DNA of 64,000 nt from Faecalicatena orotica (lineage in GTDB: Bacteria; Bacillota; Clostridia; Lachnospirales; Lachnospiraceae), in contig NZ_QGDL01000013.1 in assembly GCF_003149245.1 (NCBI RefSeq), forward strand, positions 1-64,000, given 5' to 3'. The notes beneath the pieces were generated by a model. The model did no database searches, was not told where the DNA came from, and worked only from the letters and a program-made list of their open reading frames with translations. Position 1 is the first letter of the stretch. Every line of letters begins with the position of its first letter. Shown here in pieces: positions 8,122 through 18,107 of the stretch. A program made the position numbers and the translations under genes.

Positions 8122-8904
8122 ATGGGGTTTTTAAGTATTGCACACAGCGATGTAGGAATAAAAAAAGATACCAATCAAGATTCTGTCTTAATCAAGCAGG
8201 CATCTACAGATTACGGGGAGGTACTTCTCTCCGTCATCTGTGATGGAATGGGCGGCCTTGCAAAGGGTGAGGTCGCCAGTGCTGCTCTGATTAGGGCATT
8301 TTCTGAGTGGTTTGAAAAAGAGCTGCCTTTTATTTTATATGAAGAAAGGCAGGCAAAGGAAATTAATTACAATTCTCTGCAAAAGAGCTGGAATGAACTG
8401 ATCGATCAGGTAAACCACAGGATTGCAGATTATGGCGCCGGATTTCATGCGCCGTGCGGGACGACACTGGTGGCCCTGCTGCTGATAGACCATCAGTATT
8501 ATATTGTCAATGTGGGAGATTCACGGACTTATATTTTGAATGAAAGCCTGCACCAGATTACCAGGGACCAGACATATGTCCAGCAGGAAATGGACGAGGG
8601 GCGCATGACACCGGAGGAGGCGAGGAACCATCCTCAGAGGAATGTGCTGCTGCAGTGTGTGGGAGCCAGCCAGGTTGTGATTCCCGATTTTTATCAGGGA
8701 GAGTATCAGAAGGACGAAGTTTTCATCCTCTGTTCTGACGGATTCCGCCATCTCATTACAGATGAAGAATTTGTAAAAATATTAAACCCGCGGTTACTTA
8801 CGGATGAAAAATCGATGCGGGATGCTGCAATCTACTGTACAGAACTGAATAAGCAGAGAAAAGAAAGCGATAACATTTCCGTAGTAATTATAAAAACGGA
8901 TTAG
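8122..8904 (+). CDS. PP2C-family Ser/Thr protein phosphatase
   Basis: This 260-residue protein is a full-length bacterial PP2C (PrpC/Stp type). It has the metal-binding motifs in order: KDTNQDS near the N-terminus, VICDGMGGLAKGE, CGTTLVALL, NVGDSRTYIL, ILCSDGFRHLI and the C-terminal SDNISVVIIK. It removes phosphate from Ser/Thr, normally reversing a partner Hanks-type kinase. The kinase gene begins 11 bases after its stop, so the two are a classic kinase-phosphatase pair. No membrane segment is present, so it acts in the cytosol. Likely substrates are the kinases and the ETT-motif proteins of this locus. Confidence 0.93.
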   Translation: MGFLSIAHSDVGIKKDTNQDSVLIKQASTDYGEVLLSVICDGMGGLAKGEVASAALIRAFSEWFEKELPFILYEERQAKEINYNSLQKSWNELIDQVNHRIADYGAGFHAPCGTTLVALLLIDHQYYIVNVGDSRTYILNESLHQITRDQTYVQQEMDEGRMTPEEARNHPQRNVLLQCVGASQVVIPDFYQGEYQKDEVFILCSDGFRHLITDEEFVKILNPRLLTDEKSMRDAAIYCTELNKQRKESDNISVVIIKTD

Positions 8905-8915
8905 AGGAATGAGAG

Positions 8916-10673
8916 ATGCTTGAGATAGGCTCCATCGTAGATGGAAAATACAAAATATTAAATAAGATCGGCCAGGGTGGAATGAGCATTGTCTACCTTG
9001 CCATGAATGAGCGGGCGAACAAACCCTGGGCGATCAAAGAGATACGAAAAGACGGAGTATCAAATTACGAGGTAGTTAAACAGAATTTGATTGCCGAGAC
9101 GGATATTTTAAAGAGACTGAACCATCCGAACCTGCCCAGTATCATCGACGTGATTGACTGTGAGGATACATTCCTGATTGTCATGGATTACATAGAAGGG
9201 AAGCCTCTGAGTGAAGCCCTGAACAGGGAAGGGGCGCAGCCGCAGGAAAAAGTCATCGAGTGGGCAAAACAGATCTGTGATGTTCTGGGATATCTGCACT
9301 CCAGAGTCCCGCCGATCATATACAGGGACATGAAGCCGTCGAACGTAATGCTGAAGCCGGACGGGAATATCATGATTATTGATTTTGGTACCGCAAGAGA
9401 ATATAAATCAGCCAGTCTTGCGGATACAACCTGTCTCGGAACACAGGGGTACGCGGCCCCGGAGCAGTTCGGTGGGCAGGGGCAGACAGATGCGAGGACG
9501 GATATCTATTGTCTGGGGGCGACATTGTACCACCTGATAACAGGACATAACCCGTGCATGCCGCCCTACGAAATGTATCCGATCCGCCAGTGGAACCCGA
9601 ATCTTTCATCCGGGCTGGAAGAGATTATTCTGAAGTGTACGCAGAAAAATCCGAATGACCGTTACCAGTCCTGTGCCGAGCTGATGTACGCTCTGGAACA
9701 TTATGGGGAACTGGACCATGAATATAAAGTAAAACAGAACCGGAAATGGCGGACGTTTCTGGCTACTTCTATACTGACCGTCGTATCCCTTGCTGTATGC
9801 GTGGGATTCAAAGTGGCAGAAACATCAACGACGAAGAGCAGTTATACCCAGTATTTAAAAAATGCGGTGTCTGCCGGAACGATAGAGGAACGGATTGAAA
9901 ATTATAAAAGTGCGATTTATCTGAATCCGGGGGAGGCTCAGGGGTATATAGATCTGCTGAACAAAGCATTTCTGGACGACGATAATTTTACACAGGATGA
10001 GGCCGCAAAAATGACAGAAATCCTTGGGTATAAAGGAAGCGGAAACCGGACATGTGAAAGTTATCTGGAAGCGGATAAGGAAGCGTATGACGATTTTGCC
10101 TTCCAGATGGGCCTTGCCTATTATTACTATTATGAGGGAAGCGGAAACCAGCAGATGTCTCAGGCATGGTTTGATATCGCTTCAGCCAGCGATACACTCG
10201 ATAGTAATAAGGTTGAGCGTGCAAAAAGGCTCGGAAGGATTGCAGGGTACTATGCCAATCTGCACAGCAGCAACAAAGCCGGGGACAGTACAACGACTTA
10301 TAAAGATTACTGGAAAGATTTAACGGAGCTTGTCAGCGGGAACCTTGTTGAAATGGATAATGTGAAGACTGCCCTTGTTATGTACAACGAAGTGGTTTAT
10401 CAGATCGGGCAGAATCCATTGAGCTTCAAGGCCGCGGGTGTTACCAGCGAGGAACTTACAGCACAGTTGGACAAAACACAGTCCAGACTGGAGACAGATA
10501 TTATCGTTCTGAATGAAAGTGACCGGACAGATATCGAAAATCTGAAGGAAAAAATACTGGGAAATATTGACTGGGCAAGAACACAGGTGAACATTGCGTA
10601 CACAGACCGGGGGACGGATATAAATAGTAAAACAGGAGGGACAAAGGATGCAGGAACTGGAGAAAATGATTAA
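8916..10673 (+). CDS. Membrane Ser/Thr protein kinase (Hanks type) with extracellular helical domain
   Basis: This 585-residue protein has a complete kinase domain: glycine loop GQGGMS (19-24), K41 in WAIKEI, YRD-MKPSN (catalytic D138, N143), DFG (156-158) and the APE motif in GYAAPEQF. All key residues are present, so it should be active. A transmembrane helix follows at about 281-300 (LATSILTVVSLAVCVGF). The remaining 280 residues are outside and look like degenerate TPR-type helices, not the PASTA repeats of PrkC-type kinases. It follows the PP2C gene and overlaps the next gene by 26 bases. It probably phosphorylates the FHA/ETT proteins encoded here. Confidence 0.92.
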   Translation: MLEIGSIVDGKYKILNKIGQGGMSIVYLAMNERANKPWAIKEIRKDGVSNYEVVKQNLIAETDILKRLNHPNLPSIIDVIDCEDTFLIVMDYIEGKPLSEALNREGAQPQEKVIEWAKQICDVLGYLHSRVPPIIYRDMKPSNVMLKPDGNIMIIDFGTAREYKSASLADTTCLGTQGYAAPEQFGGQGQTDARTDIYCLGATLYHLITGHNPCMPPYEMYPIRQWNPNLSSGLEEIILKCTQKNPNDRYQSCAELMYALEHYGELDHEYKVKQNRKWRTFLATSILTVVSLAVCVGFKVAETSTTKSSYTQYLKNAVSAGTIEERIENYKSAIYLNPGEAQGYIDLLNKAFLDDDNFTQDEAAKMTEILGYKGSGNRTCESYLEADKEAYDDFAFQMGLAYYYYYEGSGNQQMSQAWFDIASASDTLDSNKVERAKRLGRIAGYYANLHSSNKAGDSTTTYKDYWKDLTELVSGNLVEMDNVKTALVMYNEVVYQIGQNPLSFKAAGVTSEELTAQLDKTQSRLETDIIVLNESDRTDIENLKEKILGNIDWARTQVNIAYTDRGTDINSKTGGTKDAGTGEND

Positions 10674-11190
10674 TATTTACCATACCGGGTTTACTGTATG
10701 TCTGATCCTTGCCTGCATTTTTTTCGCAGTATCATGTGTCCTGTTTTTCAGGTTCAATATCCGTGGAATCATAGACATGAAGACGGGACGCGGGGCAAAA
10801 AAGACCATTCAAAAGATGGAAGAGATCAATGCAAAGACAGGAAAACTCAGACAGGACATGGTTTCGCACACACCGTCGTCATTGAGTCCTGAAGAGAGAA
10901 TAAGCTATCCGGTGACTGCCCCGAATCTGAATGTTCAGGCAGAAGCAAGGGCGCAAGGCAGCACAGGGGTGCATCCGGAGTCAGTTCATGTGGGAGTGCA
11001 GTCAGGGCAGATTACGGAACCTCTGGGAGGGGACGGATCTCAGGAGACCACTCTTCTGTATCAGTCAGAAGAGACGACTGTACTGTCACAGAATTTACAG
11101 GCGCAGGCGGCAGAGCCGGAGGTTACATTGCCGGGGCCGTTCAAAATCATAAAAGAAACCATGTGGGTACACACGGACGTGGTCTTATAG
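10648..11190 (+). CDS. Single-pass membrane protein with ETT(L/V)L phospho-motifs
   Basis: This 180-residue protein belongs to no family I recognise. One transmembrane helix (about 15-37, FTVCLILACIFFAVSCVLFF) is followed by a basic, low-complexity cytoplasmic tail. The tail contains QETTLL and, seven residues later, EETTVL. These ETT motifs match those in the protease linker at 7700..7760 and resemble the phosphothreonine sites of GarA/OdhI that bind FHA domains. I infer it is a substrate of the kinase encoded just upstream and a docking platform for an FHA protein. AGGAGGG lies 7 bases before the start, and the gene overlaps the kinase end. Confidence 0.75.
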   Translation: MQELEKMINIYHTGFTVCLILACIFFAVSCVLFFRFNIRGIIDMKTGRGAKKTIQKMEEINAKTGKLRQDMVSHTPSSLSPEERISYPVTAPNLNVQAEARAQGSTGVHPESVHVGVQSGQITEPLGGDGSQETTLLYQSEETTVLSQNLQAQAAEPEVTLPGPFKIIKETMWVHTDVVL

Positions 11191-11212
11191 CAGATAAAGG
11201 AGTTGGATAAGG

Positions 11213-11698
11213 ATGAGGACAGCAAGCATAAAAAAACATTTTTTGCTAATTCTGGCGGCATTTATCATATCTGCCTGTATGGTGATACTAGTTCCGTTTT
11301 CAGCAGGTGATGAAGGGAACTTAAGTCCGATTGGCTATGTAGCCGGAATTTTATTCTGGGCAGGCCTGATAGCTGGAGTGACAGGTTATCTGTTTTTATA
11401 TAAAAAGGGAAAAACACTGATAACAGAGAATATTCACGAAAAGAAGATTCCGTCTGCACTTAGGTTTTTCAGTAACCCGCCGGCGGCGGTTATGGATACT
11501 GTAATGATCCTGTCAATAGCAGGAACGGTATACTGTGCACTCCATGTAACCATAAGCCAGTATATTGCAGTGTTTTTTCTGCTGATGACACTGGCCGGAG
11601 TGTATGCACACTTTTTATTAAACGGGAAAATCTATCAATATATATGGAACTGTAAAAAAGGGCATCAAAGCATGAAACACGATGAGAGAAAGGGATAA
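11213..11698 (+). CDS. Small polytopic membrane protein
   Basis: This 161-residue protein has four hydrophobic segments: about 9-29 (FLLILAAFIISACMVILV), 41-63, 91-107 and 112-131. It ends in a basic tail. No family is recognised. It sits 22 bases after the ETT-motif gene and overlaps the region just before the giant surface protein, so it is part of the same operon. A membrane scaffold or channel component of the secretion locus is possible but not shown. Confidence 0.6.
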   Translation: MRTASIKKHFLLILAAFIISACMVILVPFSAGDEGNLSPIGYVAGILFWAGLIAGVTGYLFLYKKGKTLITENIHEKKIPSALRFFSNPPAAVMDTVMILSIAGTVYCALHVTISQYIAVFFLLMTLAGVYAHFLLNGKIYQYIWNCKKGHQSMKHDERKG

Positions 11699-11702
11699 GG
11701 AC

Positions 11703-14700
11703 ATGAAAAGTAAAGGAAAAGAATTAAAAGAAAGGGTCTGTGCGCTGCTGTTGGCAGTTTTGCTGGCATTCTCCGGAATTCTGCCGGAAGCGGTTGTTAC
11801 TGTACGTGCGGAAGACGCTGCTACGGTAGATGTCGAATTTATCGTAAAAGATACGGAAAAAAACAGCATAACGGAACCTTATATTCTGGTATATAAGACC
11901 GGAGATGAGGGGAATGGGCAGACCGTACAACCCAATGATAAACAGGAGTATATCATTGGACTTGAGGCTGGGGAGGAATATTCCTACAAGATTACAAAGA
12001 GTGGATATGAGGAATATCTGGGGACAATCACCCCGGACGAAAACAATCAGGATGCAAATCTGGTGTCTGCTGAGCTGACTTTTTCAGCCATACAGGTGAG
12101 CCAGACGAACATTGAAATGGATGCAGACGGTACCGCTTCATTTGCGGTAGAGAATGTAGTAGAGAGAGCAGAATATTCTGCGGAGCCAGCAGATCCCACA
12201 ATCGCATCAGTCACGAAGACGGGCGAAGGAAGCTTCACAATCAAAGCACATAAAGCGGGACAAACGGATATTACCGTTTCCAACAATAAAGGAAGTGGAA
12301 ACGCCACCGTTTCAGTACAGGTTAACAAAATAGATATTGGAGATATCTCCATCAAAGTACTGCCGGAGGAACGTGAGAATCAGACAACAATAACATGCTC
12401 TTTAGAGGGAGCTAACCTGGGAAATGCGAATGGTGAAATTGTATTTGAGATTACAAAAAACAGTGCACAAGTATTTGCTCAGACCGTAACACTCCCGTCT
12501 AATAGCGTAGAGTATACCGTGAATACTGATGAATATTTAGGCGGAACATATACAGTCAGTGCAGAATTCCGTAACAGTGATAAGTATCAGGATAAAACAG
12601 TGGATCAGGTCATCGGAACATTTACGAAGAATGTGCCGCTTAAATTAATGAAAACAGAGAAAACAGTCACATTCGGGGACCCGGGCGGGAAGGAATTTAC
12701 GGTTCCGGTTGATCCAGATACGGTAAAGGAAAGAACTCTTACTTATGAATCCAGCAATACGGACCTTGTATCAGTAGGCAGTGACGGCAAGGTTACTGTA
12801 AACCATGCAACTGCCGGAGAAACAGACAAGTGTGTGGTGATTAAGGTAACAGCTGCGGCACAGAATGATTACGTGGCCACAACCCCATTGGAATATAAGG
12901 TTATCGTAAAACAAAGCGAAATTACTTCTCTGAATCAATTCGACAATTGGACAAAAAGTATCGAGCGTATTTACAGTGAAGATACAGCTCTTAAAATCGA
13001 AGGTTCGTTAACAAAAAACAATAACTATAAAGTGGTACTCGACGCAAATCTGGAGGAAGCGGATGCTGGCGAAAACAAAGACTACTCTGTAGATGCTTCA
13101 AAATCTTATGACATTAAGGATGCGGCAGGACACGCCGACTATATACTAACAAAAGGATTTACAGACACGGACTCTGTAATGACTCAAGTGACAATTAAGA
13201 AACGTCCTGTTTATCTGACATTAGACAACAAGGATATAGCTGTCCAGTATGGAAGAAGCTATGATGATTTAAAGCAGGAGATTGAAAGCAAAGACGGGTT
13301 CGTTAAACTGGTTGGAAATAACGGTAAGATTGATGGAGACTCAGGATATATCGGTACAGACAAGCCAGAAAAACTTCCCAATATTACCTTCAGGGCTCCT
13401 TTCAACAGCAGTGATTTAAATGTAGGAGAAATCAGAAAAAGCATCATTGTCCCGGCTCTTTTGGATGATGCATTAAAAGGGAATCCGGGAAAAAATTATG
13501 AGTATCAGATAGAGGAAAAGGAACAGAACCTTGCTAATCTGAAGGTGGAAGCACAGAAGATCAGCGATGGAGATATCCTAAAATATATTGATGTGACATC
13601 GAGTGATTCACGGATCGATGTGAGAAGAGACAGCAGCGGAAACCCGAAAGAAATCTGGGTATCCAAAGACGCAGTTTTAAAGCTGGGTGTAAAATCGGAA
13701 TATCAGGATTATTATAAGACGGTTATGGTCCAGTATGGTGAAAACGGAGTCAGGACTAATGCTTCGGATGATGGCATAACCTTCACACAACATGCAGATG
13801 AAGTACAGTACATTAACTTACAGGACGGCTCCATATGGCTGCAGAAGGGGCCGGATGATTCTGTGACACGCACGTATAGTACATCCGGTACAAATAATGA
13901 GGAGAAAGCCAACCGGTTTGACATCGTACGTGTGGATAATCAGTCTCCGGTCGTTGAGTTTACTGGCCTTAGAAATGCGGGCGTTGTAAAAAAGGCTCTT
14001 TCTGCCATTACATTTGGTAAATTCGACAACAAGACTTATGTGGAAACGATAGACATTTCTGAAAAAGATGATTCCGGAGAGGGCAGCGGAGTAAAGGAAT
14101 GGAAGTACTACATCTGGAAAGCAGGCAAAGATATCACGGACGATGACCTGACAGAAGCAGCAGTTAAGGAAAAGATCAGTAGCCTGACAAGCGCTGACTG
14201 GGTGACGGGAAGCGGGAATACCATTGCGGTAGGGAGCGGCAGTTCAAAAGAAGAAATAGAAAATAATTATATCGTTTTTGTAAGAACATGTGACAATGTG
14301 AGCAACATGGACGTCTATGTATCAAACGGAATGGTCATTGAACAGGAACTTCCGGTGATCAGCCTTGAGATGGAGGAAAAGGCATATTATGACGGTGATG
14401 TTCCCTATGATCTGACGGTTACTGATAAGGGAGATTTCCTGTCAGGCCTGGGGCAGATTAAGGTAACAGTTACCTGTGACGGCAAGCAGGTTGCAGGCGG
14501 GAAGAACGGTGCAGTCTATCAGAATTCCTATACCATTGATCTGAAAAAGGATAAATATTCTATTCAGGATTTGAAAGATCTTTCGGTGATGTCACTCAAA
14601 GGAATGATTACGTCCGATAAGAATAACAGTAATCATGTTTCCATGAGGATAGAAGTTTATGATAATGCATCAAAAGGTGATCCATCTAAAGATGCAGACC

Positions 14701-17700
14701 CTGTTGTAGATTGTGTAAAGGATATTAAGATCGATACAGTAAATCCTGAAATTAAGGTCACATATAACAAAGAAGATGCAGAAAATGAAAAATATTATCC
14801 AATCGGAAAAGACAGCCTCATGACCATTACGTATACCGAGCGGAACATTGAAAAAGATCCGGCTAAAGACGGACTTACATTTGATGTTGTGAAAGATGGT
14901 AATCAGTTTACATGTACACTGGATGAATTAGAGGCGCTGGGAATCGAATGGGTTGACCGGAAAATTGAGGATACGCAGGAAGGAACCGAGGATAAGGACT
15001 TCACCGACAAAAGAGTCTGCAAGCTTCAGTTAAGGTTTGCCGAAGACGGTGACTACACGATTACCCCACATTGTAAAGACAGGGCGGGCAGGACAGAAGA
15101 TTCCGCTGCAGTGACAGAGTTTACGATTGACCACACGGCGCCTGTTATCGATGTAATTTATACGGCAGGCGGCACAGGATTTACTACATCAGATAGGGAT
15201 GGTACGGAGAATAGAACTTATAAAAACCAGACTGTGAATGCAAAGATAACAATCACAGAAAAGAACTTCTGGATGGGCGGAAAAACATTTTCAACAGATC
15301 CAGAACAGATCGATTTTTCAGTGACTAAAGGGACAGAGGCCCCAGATGGAATACTGGATTATCAGAAGCTTGCAGAGACCGGCGGTAACTGGTCCTACAA
15401 TGTAATTACGGCAGAGACGAATCTTACCTTTGAAAAGGATGCCAACTATACCTTCGGTTTTACTTACAGGGACCTTGCGGGAAATGAGGCTGTATATGCA
15501 CCCCATTACCTGACTGTAGACAAGACGCTGCCAAACGGTACGATCTCTATTGATAAGCAGAGTTTCTGGGATATTGTATGGAATGTCATTACGTTTAATA
15601 TTTTTAAAAACAGTGCATATCAAGTGGAACTGACTTCAGATGATGTTACAGCAGGTGTGAAGTCCACAGCATATTATAAGACCGCAGAACCGATCTCACA
15701 GGCAGAGGTTGAGGGCCTTGCAGATGAGAAGTGGATCAATAGTATGGAATTCATGGTTGAGCCGAATGAACAGTATGTTGTATACGAAAGGATCATTGAC
15801 AGGGCAGGCAATGTCAGATTCATATATCCGACGAACGGTGCAGTTGCAGACGATGTGAAGCCATTAATCAATATTCAGAATTTGAGTACACCGTATAAGG
15901 ATGATGTATTTGGCGGTGATGTGACGCTGCATGTAGATGTGTCTGATCCGACAGAAAACGGCACATATTCAGGTTTGGAAAAAGTCTGGTACACAGTCAA
16001 TGCAACAGGAAATGTTACGGAGAGCATAACGAGTACCCTGCTTGACAACAGTCAGGACAGAAGACAGGGAAATCAGGAATGGAGTGGTAATATTACGATT
16101 CCGGCCAGCCAGTTTAACAGTAATGATGTACGTGTACAGGTTCATGCACTTGACTTCTCAGGAAACGAGTATCAGAGTGAAGTGATTCCGTTAAAGATTG
16201 ATATTACGGTACCGACGATTGTAGTAAAATACGATCTGGAGAATCCATCCAATGGAAAATACTACAATGCGGTAAGAACAGCCACCGTCACTGTAACCGA
16301 AAGAAACTTTGATGAGTCTGCCGTACAGTTTGATATAACCAACACAGACGGGGTGCAGCCGTCTATCAGCGGGTGGAGCAGAAGTGCGGATGCAGGGGTA
16401 TCTGACTACGCGACCAATACATGTACTGTGACATTTGCTGCGGACGGTGACTACACATTGACCTTAAACTGTACAGACCTTGCCGGAAAGCGTTCAAATT
16501 ACACACAGGTCGACGAGTTCACCATCGACCAGACCGCCCCGACAATCAGTGTGGCATACGACAACAACAGTGCGGCCAATGGAACCTACTACGACAAGCC
16601 GCGTACCGCTACGATCACGGTGAATGAGCACAACTTCAACGGTTCCGAGGTACAGGCAGCAATCTTGGCAAGTCTTCAGTCACAGGGTATCAGTACACCG
16701 GGAGTGAACGGATGGTCAACGAGCGGCGACAGCCATACGGCAACGATAAATTTCGCTGCGGACGGAGATTATTCCTTCACCATCAACTATACAGACCTTG
16801 CAGGAAACCCGGCAACGGCTTACACGCAGGATAAGTTTACGGTTGACCAGACGAAGCCAGAGATCGAAATCTTTGATATTAAGGATAAGTCTGCAAACAA
16901 CGGCGTGGTAGCGCCGGGTGTGAAATACAGTGATGTAAATTACGATGCATCCGCGGTTAAGCTTACGATCAAAGGACCAAAGCATTCCGAGCGTACAGTC
17001 AGCGGAACGCGCTCCTCGATCCCGAACGGCGAGAGTATTAAGATGGCAGACTTCGAGCGTAAGGAGTCAGTGGATGATGTATATACACTGACCGCGCAGG
17101 TGACGGATATGGCCGGAAATACAGATGAAAAATCAGTCATGTTCTCAGTAAACCGTTTTGGATCCAACTTTATCTTCGGCGATGCTACAAAAGCATTTCT
17201 GGATCAGTACTACTCCAACCAGGAGCAGGATCTGATTGTTACGGAGATCAATGTAGATACACTGGTCCACAATGGAATCTCCTACGGACTGGACGGGGAA
17301 CTGGTAAATCTTGAAAAAGGTAAAGATTATACTGTGAAGGAAAGCGGAAACGAGGCATCATGGAAGAGCTACCAGTACACAATGAAAGCTTCCAACTTCG
17401 AACGGGAAGGTCTCTATAATATTACAATTGATTCGAAGGACCGTGCGAATAATGAAGTAAATAATAAAGTAAAAGAGTCAGATATTGAGTTTGTAATTGA
17501 TAAGACAAAACCAACGGTAGTTATTACCGGAGTAGAGAATGACGGTCAGTACAGGACGAACAGCCGTGACATTACGATCACTGTTGCCGATAATGTGGCA
17601 ATGGACAGCCTGAAAGTAGATGTGGACGGAAAAGAGAATACCTCAAAGAGCTACAATGCGAAAGAAATCCTGAAGCAGAAGGGCGAGATTCCGTTCTCAC

Positions 17701-17933
17701 TGACAGATTCCAGTAACTGGCAGGAGATCAGGGCATTAGCCACAGACGCGGCAGGCAATACAGCCGAGACCTCTGAAATCCGCGTGCTGATTACAGCAAA
17801 CCTTCTGGTACAGTTCTACAGAAACACACCATTAGTAGTGGGCTCATCTGTCGGACTGGCAGCCCTTGTGGCCGTACTCGTTATCCTGATTTCAAGGAAA
17901 AAGAAGACGAACCGGAAACCAGCTGAAAAGTAA
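11703..17933 (+). CDS. Giant (2,076 aa) surface protein with Ig-like repeats and C-terminal membrane anchor
   Basis: A signal peptide (hydrophobic LLLAVLLAFSGILP, then VRAED) is followed by about 2,000 residues of extracellular beta-sandwich modules. The N-terminal part has Big_2-type bacterial Ig domains (VSQTNIEMDADGTASF…). The C-terminal half has at least four Ig-like repeats marked by ITVTERNF/TVTERNF/ITVNEHNF, ADGDYT and a closing FTIDQTAP-type linker. A transmembrane helix (SSVGLAALVAVLVILIS) and a KKKTNRK tail end the protein; there is no LPXTG motif. Start 11703 is preferred to an ATG at 11682 because AAAGGG precedes it. EsaA-type T7SS proteins are also large and extracellular but have several membrane helices and no Ig repeats, so this is not an obvious orthologue. 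It could be an envelope-spanning or adhesive component. Confidence 0.85.
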   Translation: MKSKGKELKERVCALLLAVLLAFSGILPEAVVTVRAEDAATVDVEFIVKDTEKNSITEPYILVYKTGDEGNGQTVQPNDKQEYIIGLEAGEEYSYKITKSGYEEYLGTITPDENNQDANLVSAELTFSAIQVSQTNIEMDADGTASFAVENVVERAEYSAEPADPTIASVTKTGEGSFTIKAHKAGQTDITVSNNKGSGNATVSVQVNKIDIGDISIKVLPEERENQTTITCSLEGANLGNANGEIVFEITKNSAQVFAQTVTLPSNSVEYTVNTDEYLGGTYTVSAEFRNSDKYQDKTVDQVIGTFTKNVPLKLMKTEKTVTFGDPGGKEFTVPVDPDTVKERTLTYESSNTDLVSVGSDGKVTVNHATAGETDKCVVIKVTAAAQNDYVATTPLEYKVIVKQSEITSLNQFDNWTKSIERIYSEDTALKIEGSLTKNNNYKVVLDANLEEADAGENKDYSVDASKSYDIKDAAGHADYILTKGFTDTDSVMTQVTIKKRPVYLTLDNKDIAVQYGRSYDDLKQEIESKDGFVKLVGNNGKIDGDSGYIGTDKPEKLPNITFRAPFNSSDLNVGEIRKSIIVPALLDDALKGNPGKNYEYQIEEKEQNLANLKVEAQKISDGDILKYIDVTSSDSRIDVRRDSSGNPKEIWVSKDAVLKLGVKSEYQDYYKTVMVQYGENGVRTNASDDGITFTQHADEVQYINLQDGSIWLQKGPDDSVTRTYSTSGTNNEEKANRFDIVRVDNQSPVVEFTGLRNAGVVKKALSAITFGKFDNKTYVETIDISEKDDSGEGSGVKEWKYYIWKAGKDITDDDLTEAAVKEKISSLTSADWVTGSGNTIAVGSGSSKEEIENNYIVFVRTCDNVSNMDVYVSNGMVIEQELPVISLEMEEKAYYDGDVPYDLTVTDKGDFLSGLGQIKVTVTCDGKQVAGGKNGAVYQNSYTIDLKKDKYSIQDLKDLSVMSLKGMITSDKNNSNHVSMRIEVYDNASKGDPSKDADPVVDCVKDIKIDTVNPEIKVTYNKEDAENEKYYPIGKDSLMTITYTERNIEKDPAKDGLTFDVVKDGNQFTCTLDELEALGIEWVDRKIEDTQEGTEDKDFTDKRVCKLQLRFAEDGDYTITPHCKDRAGRTEDSAAVTEFTIDHTAPVIDVIYTAGGTGFTTSDRDGTENRTYKNQTVNAKITITEKNFWMGGKTFSTDPEQIDFSVTKGTEAPDGILDYQKLAETGGNWSYNVITAETNLTFEKDANYTFGFTYRDLAGNEAVYAPHYLTVDKTLPNGTISIDKQSFWDIVWNVITFNIFKNSAYQVELTSDDVTAGVKSTAYYKTAEPISQAEVEGLADEKWINSMEFMVEPNEQYVVYERIIDRAGNVRFIYPTNGAVADDVKPLINIQNLSTPYKDDVFGGDVTLHVDVSDPTENGTYSGLEKVWYTVNATGNVTESITSTLLDNSQDRRQGNQEWSGNITIPASQFNSNDVRVQVHALDFSGNEYQSEVIPLKIDITVPTIVVKYDLENPSNGKYYNAVRTATVTVTERNFDESAVQFDITNTDGVQPSISGWSRSADAGVSDYATNTCTVTFAADGDYTLTLNCTDLAGKRSNYTQVDEFTIDQTAPTISVAYDNNSAANGTYYDKPRTATITVNEHNFNGSEVQAAILASLQSQGISTPGVNGWSTSGDSHTATINFAADGDYSFTINYTDLAGNPATAYTQDKFTVDQTKPEIEIFDIKDKSANNGVVAPGVKYSDVNYDASAVKLTIKGPKHSERTVSGTRSSIPNGESIKMADFERKESVDDVYTLTAQVTDMAGNTDEKSVMFSVNRFGSNFIFGDATKAFLDQYYSNQEQDLIVTEINVDTLVHNGISYGLDGELVNLEKGKDYTVKESGNEASWKSYQYTMKASNFEREGLYNITIDSKDRANNEVNNKVKESDIEFVIDKTKPTVVITGVENDGQYRTNSRDITITVADNVAMDSLKVDVDGKENTSKSYNAKEILKQKGEIPFSLTDSSNWQEIRALATDAAGNTAETSEIRVLITANLLVQFYRNTPLVVGSSVGLAALVAVLVILISRKKKTNRKPAEK

Positions 17934-17982
17934 AATAGTTACTTCGGGAAATGACTTCCACCGCTAGGTGGTATGAAAGAAT

Positions 17983-18020
17983 CGGGCTGCCTGAATCTAA
18001 AGATTTGGGCAGCCGTTTTT
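17983..18020 (+). terminator. Strong intrinsic terminator after the giant surface protein
   Basis: GGCTGCC…GGGCAGCC forms a stem with an inner AATCT/AGATT stem, followed by GTTTTT. It divides the locus into an upstream operon (protease to surface protein) and a downstream one (second kinase to EsaB). Confidence 0.85.
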
Positions 18021-18039
18021 CATCTTAAGAGCATTCATT

Positions 18040-18074
18040 GTTACTGTGCACGCCCGTAGGGGGTGAACAGTAAC
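18040..18074. repeat. 35-base hairpin, possible deleted relative of the MITE-like element
   Basis: GTTACTGT and ACAGTAAC enclose CAC…GTG and CCC…GGG around a GTA loop, so nearly all 35 bases pair. The ends resemble the inverted repeats of the element at 3969..4163 (TTACTATTCACGG). CATTCAT stands on both sides (18032..18038 and 18075..18081). It lies just before the second kinase gene and could also act on its expression. Confidence 0.45.
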
Positions 18075-18107
18075 CATTCATCTGGAAAAGTAAGGAGAGG
18101 ACTTGAC

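Noticed and set aside
11703-17933. Sortase-anchored LPXTG protein
   Set aside because: The C-terminus has a membrane helix and basic tail, but no LPXTG-type motif.
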